The notes beneath the pieces were generated by a model that saw only the letters and a program-made list of their open reading frames with translations, did not search any database and was not told the DNA's origin. A stretch of 64,000 bases of DNA from assembly GCF_029813785.1 (NCBI RefSeq), contig NZ_JARVKY010000001.1, positions 665,517 through 729,516 on the forward strand, in the 5' to 3' direction. The stretch is from Streptomyces sp. DH41. Its GTDB lineage: Bacteria > Actinomycetota > Actinomycetes > Streptomycetales > Streptomycetaceae. A program made the position numbers and the translations under genes. This document shows, in pieces, positions 24,150-33,009 of the stretch (positions are counted from its first letter, which is position 1; each line of letters starts with the position of its first letter).

Positions 24150-26405
24150 GTGCCCCGCTTCAGCGTCATCATCCCCTGCTTCAAGGTGCAGGGCTTCCTG
24201 CGCGAGTGCCTCGACTCGGTGCTGGACCAGTCCTACCGGGACATCGAGGTCGTCGCCGTGGACGACTGCTCGCCGGACGGCTCGGGCGCGATCCTCGACG
24301 AGTACGCCGCCCGTGACGAGCGGGTGCGCGTACTGCACCTGGAGGAGAACGTGGGCCTCGGCCGGGCCCGCAACGCCGGGCTGCCGCTCGCCACCGGCGA
24401 CTACCTCCTCTTCCTCGACAGCGACGACACGCTCACCCCGGGCGCCCTGCGCGCGATGGCCGACCGGCTCGCGGAGACGGCCGACCCGGACGTCCTGGTC
24501 TTCGACTACGCGCGCACGTACTGGTGGGGCGGCACCCGGCGCAACGTCTTGGCCCACGTCCTGGCCGAGGCGGGGGCCGGCACCGCCGACGGGACCTTCA
24601 CCGCCGCCGGGCACCCCGAGATCCTCGACCTGCTGATGGTGGTCTGGAACAAGGCCCACCGGCGCGACTTCGTCGAGCGTGAGGGCTTCACCTTCCCGCC
24701 GGGCTACTACGAGGACACGCCGTGGACGTTCCCGGTCATGTTCTCCGCCGGGCGGATCGCCACGCTGGACCGCGTCTGCCTGAACTACCGGCAGCGCCGC
24801 CAGGGCAACATCCTGTCCACCACCAGCCGCAGGCACTTCGACGTCCACGCGCAGTACGAGCGGGTCTTCGCGTTCCTCGACGCCCGCCCGCACCTGGCCC
24901 GGTGGCGGCCGTTCCTGCACGCCAAGATGGGTGAGCACTGCCTGGACATCCTGTCCAAGCCGGACCGGCTGCCCCCGCGCGACAAGGCCGAGTTCTTCCG
25001 GCGCACCGCCGAGATGTTCCGCGCGTACCGGCCCGAGGGCGCCGAGATCCCGGACGGGCTGCGGGTCCTGGACGGCGGCGCCCTCGGGTACGCGGCCTAC
25101 CGGCTGCGGCACCGGTCCAAACGGGCGGGCCGGGAGCTGGAGCGGCGGGCGCGGCAGGCGCACGGGGCGGTCGGCGGGCGGCTGGGGCGGGTGCGGACCG
25201 CGGTGAACACCCGCCGTCCGCTGGATCCCGGCCTGGCCGTCTACTCGGCCTTCTCCCACCGGGGCGTGCTCGGCGACCCCGCGGCGATCCACCGCAAGGC
25301 CCGCGAGATCGCCCCGCACCTGCGCGGGGTGTGGGTGGTGCGCGACGAGGAGTACGCGGCGGACACGGCCGCGCTGCCGCCGGACACGGAGCACGTGATC
25401 CTCGGCAGTCCCGCCTGGCGCCGGGTGACCGAGCGGGCCACGTTCTTCGTCAACAACGTCAACTGGCCCGGTGCCGTGGCCAAGCGTCCCGGCAGCGTCC
25501 ACATCCACACCCACCAGGGCACCCCGCTCAAGTACATGGGCGCCGACCTGCTGGGCCGGCCCGGCGCCCGGCACGGCCTGGACGTGCCGCAGATGCTGCG
25601 CCGGGCCGACCGCTGGGACTACAGCCTGGTCGCCGGCCGGTACGCCGAGCGGGTGTGGGAGCGGGCGTACCCGTGCCACTTCACGTCGGCGCGCACCGGC
25701 AGTCCGCGCAACGACGTGCTGGTGGGCGCCGGGCCACAGGACGGCCGCCGGGTCCGCGAGCGGCTCGGCGTCCCCGACGGCCACACCGTCGTGCTGTACG
25801 CGCCGACCCGCCGCGACTACCGGCGGGGCGGGCACGTGGAGCGGATCGACCTGGCCCGGCTCGCCGCCGACCTCGGCGACGGACACACCCTCGTGGTCCG
25901 GCTGCACCCGTCCCTCGCCACCGGGCCGGCGCGCGGCATGGGCCTGTCCGAGCTGCACCGGCGGGGCGTCCTGGTCGACGCGACCGGCGAACCGCACGTC
26001 GAGGAGCTGATGCTCGCCTCCGACCTGCTGATCACCGACTACTCCGCCCTGATGTTCGACTACGTCCTCCTGGACCGGCCGATCGTGATCCACGCCGACG
26101 ACTGGGCCGCGTACGCGGCGAGCCGCGGCGCCTACTTCGACATCACCGCCGACGCGCCGGGCCATGTCTCGCGCTCCTACCGGGAGCTGGCCTGGCTGCT
26201 GGCCTCCGGGGCGTGGCGGGACGAGGAGGCTACGCGGCTGCGGTCCGCCTTCCGGGCGCGGTTTTGCGAGTACGACGACGGGCGGGCCGCCGAGCGAGTG
26301 GTCCGGACGCTGATGCTGGGCGAGGCGATGCCCGGCCCGGAGCCCCGGGGCGTCCCCGGCGCCCGCACCGCCGGGGCCGGCCACGACGCGCTGACCTCCT
26401 CGTGA
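24150..26405 (+). CDS. GT2 / CDP-glycerol glycerophosphotransferase fusion, paralogue 3
   Basis: A 751-residue fusion from a GTG with AAGGAG upstream (its RBS overlaps the end of paralogue 2). The GT2 half is closest to paralogue 1: VVAVDDCSPD (Asp38-Asp39), LDSDD (89-93), WNK (166-168) and GYYEDTPW (Glu188-Asp189). In the TagF-like half (about 360-715) the HGTPLK motif reads HQGTPLK (Gln456, with a His one position earlier at 455) and YAPTHRD reads YAPTRRD (His to Arg at 554), while TDYSALMFDY (629-638) is kept. Glycerophosphotransferase activity is therefore doubtful. It overlaps the next gene by GTGA, showing translational coupling to a membrane protein. Confidence 0.85.
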   Translation: MPRFSVIIPCFKVQGFLRECLDSVLDQSYRDIEVVAVDDCSPDGSGAILDEYAARDERVRVLHLEENVGLGRARNAGLPLATGDYLLFLDSDDTLTPGALRAMADRLAETADPDVLVFDYARTYWWGGTRRNVLAHVLAEAGAGTADGTFTAAGHPEILDLLMVVWNKAHRRDFVEREGFTFPPGYYEDTPWTFPVMFSAGRIATLDRVCLNYRQRRQGNILSTTSRRHFDVHAQYERVFAFLDARPHLARWRPFLHAKMGEHCLDILSKPDRLPPRDKAEFFRRTAEMFRAYRPEGAEIPDGLRVLDGGALGYAAYRLRHRSKRAGRELERRARQAHGAVGGRLGRVRTAVNTRRPLDPGLAVYSAFSHRGVLGDPAAIHRKAREIAPHLRGVWVVRDEEYAADTAALPPDTEHVILGSPAWRRVTERATFFVNNVNWPGAVAKRPGSVHIHTHQGTPLKYMGADLLGRPGARHGLDVPQMLRRADRWDYSLVAGRYAERVWERAYPCHFTSARTGSPRNDVLVGAGPQDGRRVRERLGVPDGHTVVLYAPTRRDYRRGGHVERIDLARLAADLGDGHTLVVRLHPSLATGPARGMGLSELHRRGVLVDATGEPHVEELMLASDLLITDYSALMFDYVLLDRPIVIHADDWAAYAASRGAYFDITADAPGHVSRSYRELAWLLASGAWRDEEATRLRSAFRARFCEYDDGRAAERVVRTLMLGEAMPGPEPRGVPGARTAGAGHDALTSS

Positions 26406-27679
26406 GGCCGCGTACCTGGGTGCTGGCCCTGGCCGCGGTGTTCGCCCTGCTCCAGCTCGCGAACGTCACCGGCCGGGACACGCCCGACACCAAGAACTAC
26501 CTGTCGTACGCCCTGAGCCTCGGTGGCGGGACCAAACGCGAGGTGGCGGCGGCGACCATCGACTACGCGTGCGCGAGCGAGGCGGCGAAGGCCCGCCGCG
26601 ACCAGAGCGTGCACGTCGTCCGCTTCCACCGCCCCGACCCCACCGGACCGGTGACGTCCGAGTGCCGGGAGCGGGAGTGGCGGGCGGTGGAGCCGCGGCT
26701 GGCGGCCGGGCAGACCGGCGGGCACACCGTGCCGTACATGCCGGAGCGCTTCATGCGGATCTTCGAGGCGCGGCCCGGCTACCCGGTGTTCCTGGTGCCG
26801 TTCGTCATGGCCTTCGGGGCGACGTGGGGTCTGTGGGCGGCGGGCGTCGTCATCGCGTCCGCGGGCGGTGTCCTGGCCTTCCTGATCCTGCGCACGCTGT
26901 CCGTGCCGGTGCCGCTCGCGCTGACCGGACAGGCGCTGTACTACGTACTGCCGTGCGGGACGACCGCCATGCGCCCGATGACCGAGGGGCTGCTGATGGC
27001 GCTGACCCTGGCGGCGGTGTGGGGCTGTGCGCTGGTGGTGCGGGCGGGGCGCACCCGGGCCGGGCTCGCGCTGGTCGCCGGGTCGCTGCTCGCGCTGTTC
27101 ACGGTCAAGCACTCGCAGGCGCTGTTCCTCGGGTTCTGTCTGGCGGCGGCCGGCGCGCTGATCGCCCTGCGACGGCACCGGCGGGGCCGGCCGCCGGGCC
27201 GGGAGGTGCTGTCGCTCGCGGCGGTCGGCCTGGCCGGCGTCGTCGTGACGCTGGCCCTGGCGCGGCTGCTGCACCACCCCACGGTGACCGACAGTCTGCA
27301 GGACCTGCTCACCGGCCACTTCGCCCGGCCCGACCGGGAACGGCCGTGGGCGGAGTTCTGGCAGTTGCAGGGCAACTTCTGGGTGGAGTGGCTGCGCCGG
27401 CAGGCGTGGGAGCCGCTGTTCATCGCGGCCCTGGCCGCCGGGGCGTGGGGCGCGCTGCGGCGCGGGGGCGCGGCCGGTGTCTTCCTGGTCGCGGCGGCGT
27501 TCACCGGGATCCTCACCCAGGCCGGGCATCCGGACATCAACATCTGGGGCGGGCGGCTGATCGTGCTGGCGTGGCTGCTGCCGGTGGTGGGGGTGCCGCT
27601 GCTGCTGGAGCCGGTGGTGCGGGAGCGGGTGTCGCTGCCCGCGCAGGGGCACACCGAGCGGGCCCGCGCGACCGGCTGA
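26402..27679 (+). CDS. Polytopic membrane protein, glycosyltransferase-like
   Basis: A 425-residue membrane protein from a GTG overlapping the previous stop. TM1 (TWVLALAAVFALLQLANVTG) is followed by an extracellular loop of about 100 residues with YACASEAAKARRD and a second Cys (SEC). Eight or so further TM segments follow from about 120. The layout (one N-terminal TM, a long first loop with acidic and aromatic residues, then a bundle) resembles GT-C or mannosyltransferase-type membrane enzymes that use lipid-linked sugars. No catalytic motif can be assigned with certainty. Coupling to paralogue 3 suggests a role in the same wall polymer pathway, perhaps adding a sugar outside the membrane. 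Confidence 0.75.
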   Translation: MRPRTWVLALAAVFALLQLANVTGRDTPDTKNYLSYALSLGGGTKREVAAATIDYACASEAAKARRDQSVHVVRFHRPDPTGPVTSECREREWRAVEPRLAAGQTGGHTVPYMPERFMRIFEARPGYPVFLVPFVMAFGATWGLWAAGVVIASAGGVLAFLILRTLSVPVPLALTGQALYYVLPCGTTAMRPMTEGLLMALTLAAVWGCALVVRAGRTRAGLALVAGSLLALFTVKHSQALFLGFCLAAAGALIALRRHRRGRPPGREVLSLAAVGLAGVVVTLALARLLHHPTVTDSLQDLLTGHFARPDRERPWAEFWQLQGNFWVEWLRRQAWEPLFIAALAAGAWGALRRGGAAGVFLVAAAFTGILTQAGHPDINIWGGRLIVLAWLLPVVGVPLLLEPVVRERVSLPAQGHTERARATG

Positions 27680-27792
27680 ACATCACGGTGGGCGTCACTC
27701 GATGAGGTGATGTGAGGGCAGGCCATTGACCTCGGTGGGATCACCGGGAACATACGGCAAATGCCCCGAATGTCCCACCTTTCGACCATCCC

Positions 27793-29358
27793 GTGAGCGC
27801 CGGTGTCCTCGTCCGGCGGTCCGTGCGCGGCTCGACGGCGCTGCGCGGCGGCCGCTCCTGGCGCCCCACCCCGTACCAGGCCGCCGGCTTCCTCTTCTTC
27901 CTGCTGATGACGCTGGCGTACTGGGCGGTGCCGCTGTGCTGCGACGCCGGCCAGCACGCGGCCGTCGTGGAGCGCCTGAAGGCAGACCTCCTGCACCCCC
28001 GCCACCCGATGGCCGACCTCCCCGGCGCCGGGAGCGCCTACTACTCGCCGTACGCGGTGGCCCAGGGCCTGTTCGCCCGGCTGACCGGGCTGGGCGGCTG
28101 GGAGGTGGTGCGGCTCGCCGGGCCGGTGAACCTGCTGGTGCTGCTGACCGGGCTGGGCCGCTTCGTACGGGTACTGACCCCGCGGCCGTGGGCGCCGGTG
28201 CTGGCCCTGGGCGCGATGACGCTCCTGTGGGGTACCGAGCGGGCCTGGTGGAGCGGCTATCTCGGGCTGATGTCGATGACGGGCAACCTCGGCTACCCGT
28301 CGGCGTTCGCGATCGGGCTCACCTTCTGGGCCTGGGCGCTGACCGGGGCGCGGGCGCGGGACGCGCGCCGGGTGCGGTACGTGGGACCGAGCGGCCTGCG
28401 AGGGCTGCCCGGGTACGCGGGTCTGGGCGCCCTGTACGGCCTGATCCTCCTCGTCCACCCGATCACGGCGGTGGCGGCGGCACTGGGCGCGGTCGCGCTG
28501 GTGGCCGGATGGCAGCACGGGTGGCGGCACGGACCGCGCGGGGCGATCGCCGGGCGGTGGGCACTGACGGGCGCCGTGGCGGTGGCGACGGCGGCGGTGT
28601 GGCCGTACTTCGACGTGTTCGCGCTGGCCGGCGACGACAGCGTGGACGGCATGCACCGGGTCCTGTACCTGCACCTGCCCGGGGAGTTCTGGCTGGCGCT
28701 GCTCGGGCTGCCGGCGCTGTGGCTGCGCGGACGCCGGTCGGCGCGCGACCCGCTGGTGCTGATGTTCGCGCTGGACTGCGCGGTGGTGGCGTACGGCTGG
28801 TTCAGCGGCCACTACACCTACGGCCGGATCCTCGGGCTCACGCTCGTGCCGCTCCAGTTCGCCCTGGCGGTGGAGCTGGCGGCGCCCCGGCCGTGGGGGC
28901 GGTGGCGCGGGGCACTGGGCCGGGCGGCGGCCGCGGGGGCCCTGCTGGGCTTCCTCACGGTCCACGCCGGGGCGGTGGTGCCGCGCGCGCTGGACCCGGT
29001 CGGCTTCGAGCAGCCGCCGAGCTGGCCGGCGTACGAGTGGGCGGCCCGGCACATCGGCCCCGGCGAGGTCGTGATCACCGACGGCTACTACGCCGGGCAC
29101 GCCATCGCCGGGTACGGACCGAACCTGGCGGCGCCCGCCTGGCCGGACCCGTCGCTGGACGAGCGGGAGCGCGCCCGGCGGGTGGCCGACGTCGAGGCGT
29201 ACCTCGCGCCCGGCTCGACCCGCGCCGAGCGCGCCGGCGTCGTCCGCCGCTACCACGTCCGCTGGCTGCTGCTGACCCGCTGGCAGCGGGTGCCCGAGGA
29301 GGCGGTGGTGGTGGCGTGGAGCGGACGGACGGGAGAGGTGCTGGCGCGGGTCGGGTGA
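27793..29358 (+). CDS. Polytopic membrane protein, possible GT-C glycosyltransferase
   Basis: A 521-residue membrane protein from a GTG, 113 bases after the previous gene. TM1 (AAGFLFFLLMTLAYWAVPLCC) is followed by a loop DAGQHAAVVERLKADLLHPRHPM that could carry the acidic catalytic residue of GT-C enzymes. About ten more TM segments run to residue 400. A soluble C-terminal part (about 405-521) includes PAYEWAARHIGPGEVVITDGYYAGHAIAGYG, like the extracellular tail of polyprenyl-sugar-dependent transferases. The substrate is unknown. Its position closes the envelope cluster; the convergent ohr gene follows 26 bases later. Confidence 0.75.
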   Translation: MSAGVLVRRSVRGSTALRGGRSWRPTPYQAAGFLFFLLMTLAYWAVPLCCDAGQHAAVVERLKADLLHPRHPMADLPGAGSAYYSPYAVAQGLFARLTGLGGWEVVRLAGPVNLLVLLTGLGRFVRVLTPRPWAPVLALGAMTLLWGTERAWWSGYLGLMSMTGNLGYPSAFAIGLTFWAWALTGARARDARRVRYVGPSGLRGLPGYAGLGALYGLILLVHPITAVAAALGAVALVAGWQHGWRHGPRGAIAGRWALTGAVAVATAAVWPYFDVFALAGDDSVDGMHRVLYLHLPGEFWLALLGLPALWLRGRRSARDPLVLMFALDCAVVAYGWFSGHYTYGRILGLTLVPLQFALAVELAAPRPWGRWRGALGRAAAAGALLGFLTVHAGAVVPRALDPVGFEQPPSWPAYEWAARHIGPGEVVITDGYYAGHAIAGYGPNLAAPAWPDPSLDERERARRVADVEAYLAPGSTRAERAGVVRRYHVRWLLLTRWQRVPEEAVVVAWSGRTGEVLARVG

Positions 29359-29384
29359 GCGCCTGCCGGGTGGCGCGCCGACGG

Positions 29385-29798
29385 CTACTCGATGACGAGG
29401 TCGACCGGGATGTTGCCGCGGGTGGCGTTGGAGTACGGGCAGACCTGGTGGGCCTGCTCGACCAGCTTGCGGCCGGTCTCCTCGTCCAGGCCCTCGGGCA
29501 GCTCGACCCGGAGGGTGACGGCGAGCGCGAAGCCCTCGCCCTGCTTGCCGATGCCGACCTCGGCGGTCACCGCGGCGTCGCTGACGTCGACCTTCGCCTG
29601 CCGGCCGACGAGGCCGAGGGCGCTGCCGAAACAGGCGGCGTACCCGGCGGCGAACAGCTGCTCGGGGTTGGTGCCCTGCCCGTTGCCGCCCATCTCGGCG
29701 GGGACGCCGAGCGCGAGATCGAGCGTGCCGTCGGAGCTGACGGTGCGGCCGTCGCGGCCGTGGGTGGCGGTGGCGGCGGCGGTGTAGAGCGCGTCCAT
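29385..29798 (-). CDS. ohr: Organic hydroperoxide resistance protein Ohr
   Basis: A thiol peroxidase of the OsmC/Ohr family that reduces organic and fatty acid hydroperoxides. The 137 residues hold the two redox cysteines, Cys56 (GYAACFGSAL) and Cys120 (AHQVCPYSNATRGN). The N-terminal MDALYTAAATATHGRDGRT and the ending NIPVDLVIE are typical of Ohr rather than OsmC. It is divergent from ohrR with a clear inverted-repeat operator between them, so induction by peroxides through OhrR is expected. Confidence 0.96.
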   Translation of the reverse strand: MDALYTAAATATHGRDGRTVSSDGTLDLALGVPAEMGGNGQGTNPEQLFAAGYAACFGSALGLVGRQAKVDVSDAAVTAEVGIGKQGEGFALAVTLRVELPEGLDEETGRKLVEQAHQVCPYSNATRGNIPVDLVIE

Positions 29799-29864
29799 GG
29801 GAGACCGTCCCTCTCGATTCGGGGAGAAGCGTCGTGGCGACGCCTGACGACGACAAGTAGAGCA

Positions 29865-29879
29865 CGCAATTCAATTGCG
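29865..29879. promoter_or_regulatory. OhrR operator (perfect inverted repeat)
   Basis: CGCAATT-C-AATTGCG, a 15-base perfect palindrome with AT-rich core, lies between divergent ohr and ohrR. It resembles known OhrR/MarR operators with AATT half-sites. Confidence 0.8.
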
Positions 29880-29922
29880 CACAACTAAATCGCGGACAAG
29901 GCTGTCGGCTACCCTGGAAGGC

Positions 29923-30393
29923 ATGACCACGCCCGCAACGGACTGGCTCCGCCTGGACCAGCAGATCTGCTTCTCCCTGAACGCCGCCTCGCGCGCCTTC
30001 AACGGCGTCTACCGCGTGGTCCTCAAGGACCTCGGCCTCACCTACCCGCAGTACCTGGTCATGCTGGTGCTGTGGGAGCACGGGGAACTGCCGGTCAAGA
30101 AGCTCGGCGAGCATCTGCGGCTCGACTCCGGCACGCTCTCGCCGCTGCTCAAGCGGCTGGAGACGGCAGGCCTGGTCGGGCGGGAGCGCAGCGCGCGCGA
30201 CGAGCGGTCGGTGGAGGTACGGCTGACCGCGCGGGGCGTGGCGCTGCGCGAGCGGGCCGTCGAGGTCCCGCGCCGGATCGCCGCGGCGACCGGCCTGGAC
30301 CTCGCCGAGGTACAGGACCTGCGCGCCCGCCTCGACCGGCTCACGGCGGCCATCGACGCGTACGGCACCGAGTCGGCCCCCGACCCGTCCTGA
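29923..30393 (+). CDS. ohrR: MarR-family organic peroxide sensor OhrR
   Basis: A winged-helix repressor of 156 residues. The ATG at 29923 gives MTTPATDWLRLDQQICFSLN; Cys16 matches the peroxide-sensing N-terminal cysteine of OhrR. The HTH is LPVKKLGEHLRLDSGTLSPLLKRLETAGLV and the wing is RSARDERSVEVRLT. A GGAAGG stretch lies three bases before the start. It should repress ohr and itself from the palindrome at 29865-29879 until oxidised. Confidence 0.94.
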   Translation: MTTPATDWLRLDQQICFSLNAASRAFNGVYRVVLKDLGLTYPQYLVMLVLWEHGELPVKKLGEHLRLDSGTLSPLLKRLETAGLVGRERSARDERSVEVRLTARGVALRERAVEVPRRIAAATGLDLAEVQDLRARLDRLTAAIDAYGTESAPDPS

Positions 30394-30468
30394 GGGGTGC
30401 GGTGCCCACCCGGGTGCCGGGATGACGGATCATGACTACCGAGGACCACTGACGAGGGGACGGCCGCA

Positions 30469-31449
30469 ATGACCTGGCTGATCACCGGCGGCGCCGGATA
30501 CATCGGGGCGCACGTCGTACGGGCGATGACCGAGGCGGGCGAGAAGGCGGTCGTGTACGACGACCTGTCCACCGGGATCGCCGAGCGCGTGCCCGACGGT
30601 GTCCCCCTGGTGGTGGGCTCGGTCCTGGACGGCGAGCGGGTCGCGCGCGCCCTGACCGATCACGCCGTCACCGGGGTGGTGCACCTGGCCGCCAAGAAGC
30701 AGGTCGGCGAGTCGGTGGACCAGCCGCTGCGCTACTACCGGGAGAACGTCGAGGGCCTGCGCGTCCTGCTGGAGGCGGTCACGTCGGCCGGCGTCCGGTC
30801 CTTCGTCTTCTCCTCCTCCGCGGCCGTGTACGGCATGCCCGACGTCGACCTGGTGACGGAGGAGACGCCCTGCCTGCCCATGTCCCCGTACGGCGAGACC
30901 AAGCTGGCCGGTGAGTGGCTGGTCCGCGCGACCGGCCGGGCGACGGGACTGTCCACGGCCTGCCTCCGGTACTTCAACGTGGCGGGCGCCGCGAGCCCGG
31001 AGCTGGCCGACACCGGCGTCTACAACCTCGTCCCGATGGTCTTCGAGAAGCTGACGGAGGGCGCCGCCCCGCGCGTCTTCGGCGACGACTACGCGACGCC
31101 GGACGGCACCTGCGTCCGCGACTACATTCACGTGGCCGACCTGGCCGAGGCCCACGTCGCCGCGGCCCGCGGCCTGGCGGCCTCCCCCGGACGCTCCCTC
31201 ACCCTCAACATCGGCCGGGGCGAGGGCGTCTCCGTCCGCGAGATGATCGACCGCGTCAACACCCTCACCGGTCACGACCACCCCCCGACGGTCACTCCCC
31301 GCCGCCCCGGCGACCCGGCCCGCGTGGTCGCCTCGGCCGACCGCGCCGCCGTGGAACTGGGCTGGAAGGCCAAGTACGACGTCGAGGACATGATCACGTC
31401 GGCCTGGGCAGGCTGGGTACGGCTGCATCCGGGGGCGGCGCGGGACTGA
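30469..31449 (+). CDS. galE: UDP-glucose 4-epimerase
   Basis: Interconverts UDP-glucose and UDP-galactose in the cytoplasm. The 326-residue extended short-chain dehydrogenase has the NAD-binding GGAGYIGAH (7-15), the YxxxK pair Tyr141/Lys145 (SPYGETKLAGE), the Ser-rich FVFSSSAAVYG (112-122), and YFNVAGA after it. The C-terminal NIGRGEGVSVREMI and RPGDPARVVA are typical GalE. Near envelope genes it could supply UDP-galactose for wall polymer decoration, but no direct link shows in the sequence. The start ATG follows GGGGACGG. The next gene starts 12 bases after its stop. Confidence 0.95.
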   Translation: MTWLITGGAGYIGAHVVRAMTEAGEKAVVYDDLSTGIAERVPDGVPLVVGSVLDGERVARALTDHAVTGVVHLAAKKQVGESVDQPLRYYRENVEGLRVLLEAVTSAGVRSFVFSSSAAVYGMPDVDLVTEETPCLPMSPYGETKLAGEWLVRATGRATGLSTACLRYFNVAGAASPELADTGVYNLVPMVFEKLTEGAAPRVFGDDYATPDGTCVRDYIHVADLAEAHVAAARGLAASPGRSLTLNIGRGEGVSVREMIDRVNTLTGHDHPPTVTPRRPGDPARVVASADRAAVELGWKAKYDVEDMITSAWAGWVRLHPGAARD

Positions 31450-31461
31450 CACCACCCGGCG

Positions 31462-32397
31462 ATGAACCCTTCCCGCTCCGAGCGCGCCCTCGGCGCCGTC
31501 ATCGGGTCGGCCGTCGGCGACGCCCTGGGCGCGCCCTTCGAGTTCGGGCCGGAAGGAGCCTTCTCCGCCCGCTTCCCCCGCCCCGGACAGGGCGGCGAGA
31601 TGTGCGGGGGCGGCGGCTGGGACCCGGGCGAGGCCACGGACGACACCCAGATGGCGGTCCTGGTCGCCGAGTCCCTGCTGGAGCGCGGCCGGCTCGACCT
31701 GCCGGACGTCTTTTGGCGGTTCCGGCGCTGGGCCGCCGCCGACCCGAAGGACATCGGCCTCCAGACAGAAGCGGTACTCAGCTCCGGCGACCCCTGGGAC
31801 ACGGCCGCCGCCCTGCACTTCCGGGCCAACGGGCGGGGCGCGGGCAACGGCGCCCTGATGCGGGCCGCACCGTCCGCCGTGCACTTCGCGCCCCTGGGCC
31901 GGGACACCACCATGGACGCCGCCCGCCGCCTCGCCGCGCTCACCCACGGGGACCGCGCGGCGTGGGAGGGCACGGCGGTCTTCCACGAGCTGGTGCGGGT
32001 CGCCCTGGCGGGCGACGACCCGCTCACCGCCCTGCCCGGCACCCTGCACGCGGTCCACCCCGACCACCGCGCCCGCTACGCCACCGTCCTCGCCGCCGAC
32101 TGGCACCCCGGCCTGGCGACCGAGTTCAACGGCGCCGTCTGGCCCTGCCTCGGCTCCGCCCTGTGGGCGCTGCGTACGACCTCCTCCTACGAGGACGCCG
32201 TGCGCGCCGCGATCGACCTCGGCGGCGACACCGACACCGTGGCCGCCGTCACCGGCGCACTGGCCGGGGCCGTGCACGGCATCGCGGCCGTCCCCACCCG
32301 CTGGACCGATGCCCTGCGCGTACCGCTGCCGGGGTTCGGCGGGCGGGTGCTGCGCACGTCGGAACTGGCCGTCCTCACCCGGGGGCTGGGCGGCTGA
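31462..32397 (+). CDS. ADP-ribosylglycohydrolase family protein
   Basis: A DraG/ARH-type hydrolase of 311 residues that removes ADP-ribose from proteins or small molecules using two magnesium ions. Metal-binding motifs are GDALGAPFEF (20-29), EATDDTQM (near 58-65) and the C-terminal DLGGDTDTVAAVTGALAGAVHG. The start MNPSRSERALGAVIGSAVGD fits the family. It lies 12 bases after galE, so the two are probably cotranscribed. No ADP-ribosyltransferase gene is adjacent, so the substrate is unknown. It converges on the glutaredoxin gene with a 19-base gap. Confidence 0.92.
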   Translation: MNPSRSERALGAVIGSAVGDALGAPFEFGPEGAFSARFPRPGQGGEMCGGGGWDPGEATDDTQMAVLVAESLLERGRLDLPDVFWRFRRWAAADPKDIGLQTEAVLSSGDPWDTAAALHFRANGRGAGNGALMRAAPSAVHFAPLGRDTTMDAARRLAALTHGDRAAWEGTAVFHELVRVALAGDDPLTALPGTLHAVHPDHRARYATVLAADWHPGLATEFNGAVWPCLGSALWALRTTSSYEDAVRAAIDLGGDTDTVAAVTGALAGAVHGIAAVPTRWTDALRVPLPGFGGRVLRTSELAVLTRGLGG

Positions 32398-32416
32398 CCC
32401 AGAGCAGCGGACCCGT

Positions 32417-32854
32417 TCACCCGCGGGAGAGGACCTGTTCGCGCACCCAGTCGGGATCGGGGTTGACATGCGGCCGGCCCGCCACCATGAGCGTGGGCAC
32501 GGTCTCGTTGCCGTCGTTGGCCGCTCTCACCACCGCCGCCCCCTCCGGGTCACGCCATATGTCGACCCAGTGCAGCCGGCGGGCGCCCCGGCCCAGCCGG
32601 AAGCGCAGTCGCAGACAGTACGCGCACCCCGGCCGCCAGTAGACGATCGGCCGGCCGTCGGCGGCGCTGCGGCGTCGCGCCTCCAGCGCGCCGATCGACC
32701 TCGGAAAGACCAGAGGCGAGTGCACGACCGCCAGCAGCACGAACAGCAGCAGGAGTGCGACGGCTGTGCCGAGTCTCCCCTGGGCGATCAGCCCGGTCGC
32801 AGCACCCGAGCCAGAGACCACCAGCAGCCCCGGCACCATCCACGCACGCCTCAT
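32417..32854 (-). CDS. Membrane-anchored glutaredoxin/mycoredoxin-like protein
   Basis: A 145-residue protein with two N-terminal hydrophobic segments (about 7-24 and 28-46) and a C-terminal thioredoxin-fold domain (about 68-145). The redox motif is WRPGCAYC with Cys77 and Cys80, the cis-Pro segment is NETVPTLMV, and HVNPDPDWVREQVL is the terminal helix. CAYC resembles the CPYC/CGYC of glutaredoxins and mycoredoxins, so electrons likely come from mycothiol. The membrane anchor predicts a domain held at the inner face. The start ATG is set by MRRAWMVPG. Confidence 0.85.
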   Translation of the reverse strand: MRRAWMVPGLLVVSGSGAATGLIAQGRLGTAVALLLLFVLLAVVHSPLVFPRSIGALEARRRSAADGRPIVYWRPGCAYCLRLRFRLGRGARRLHWVDIWRDPEGAAVVRAANDGNETVPTLMVAGRPHVNPDPDWVREQVLSRG

Positions 32855-33009
32855 AGCGCCACAGGCTATCGACTGAGCCGAAGCCCGGACAGGCCGTGCG
32901 CCGCACGCCCGCCTCCGAGCTCGGGCCCGGACGTGCGGGATTCGCGGTCGTCAGCCCCCGGTCCGCCTCACAGCGCCTTCAGCCCCTCGGCCGTGGCCGT
33001 GCATCCGCC

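Noticed and set aside
19402..29358. Recently acquired capsule island
   Set aside because: GC and codon use match the neighbours and there is no integrase, IS element or tRNA at its edges.
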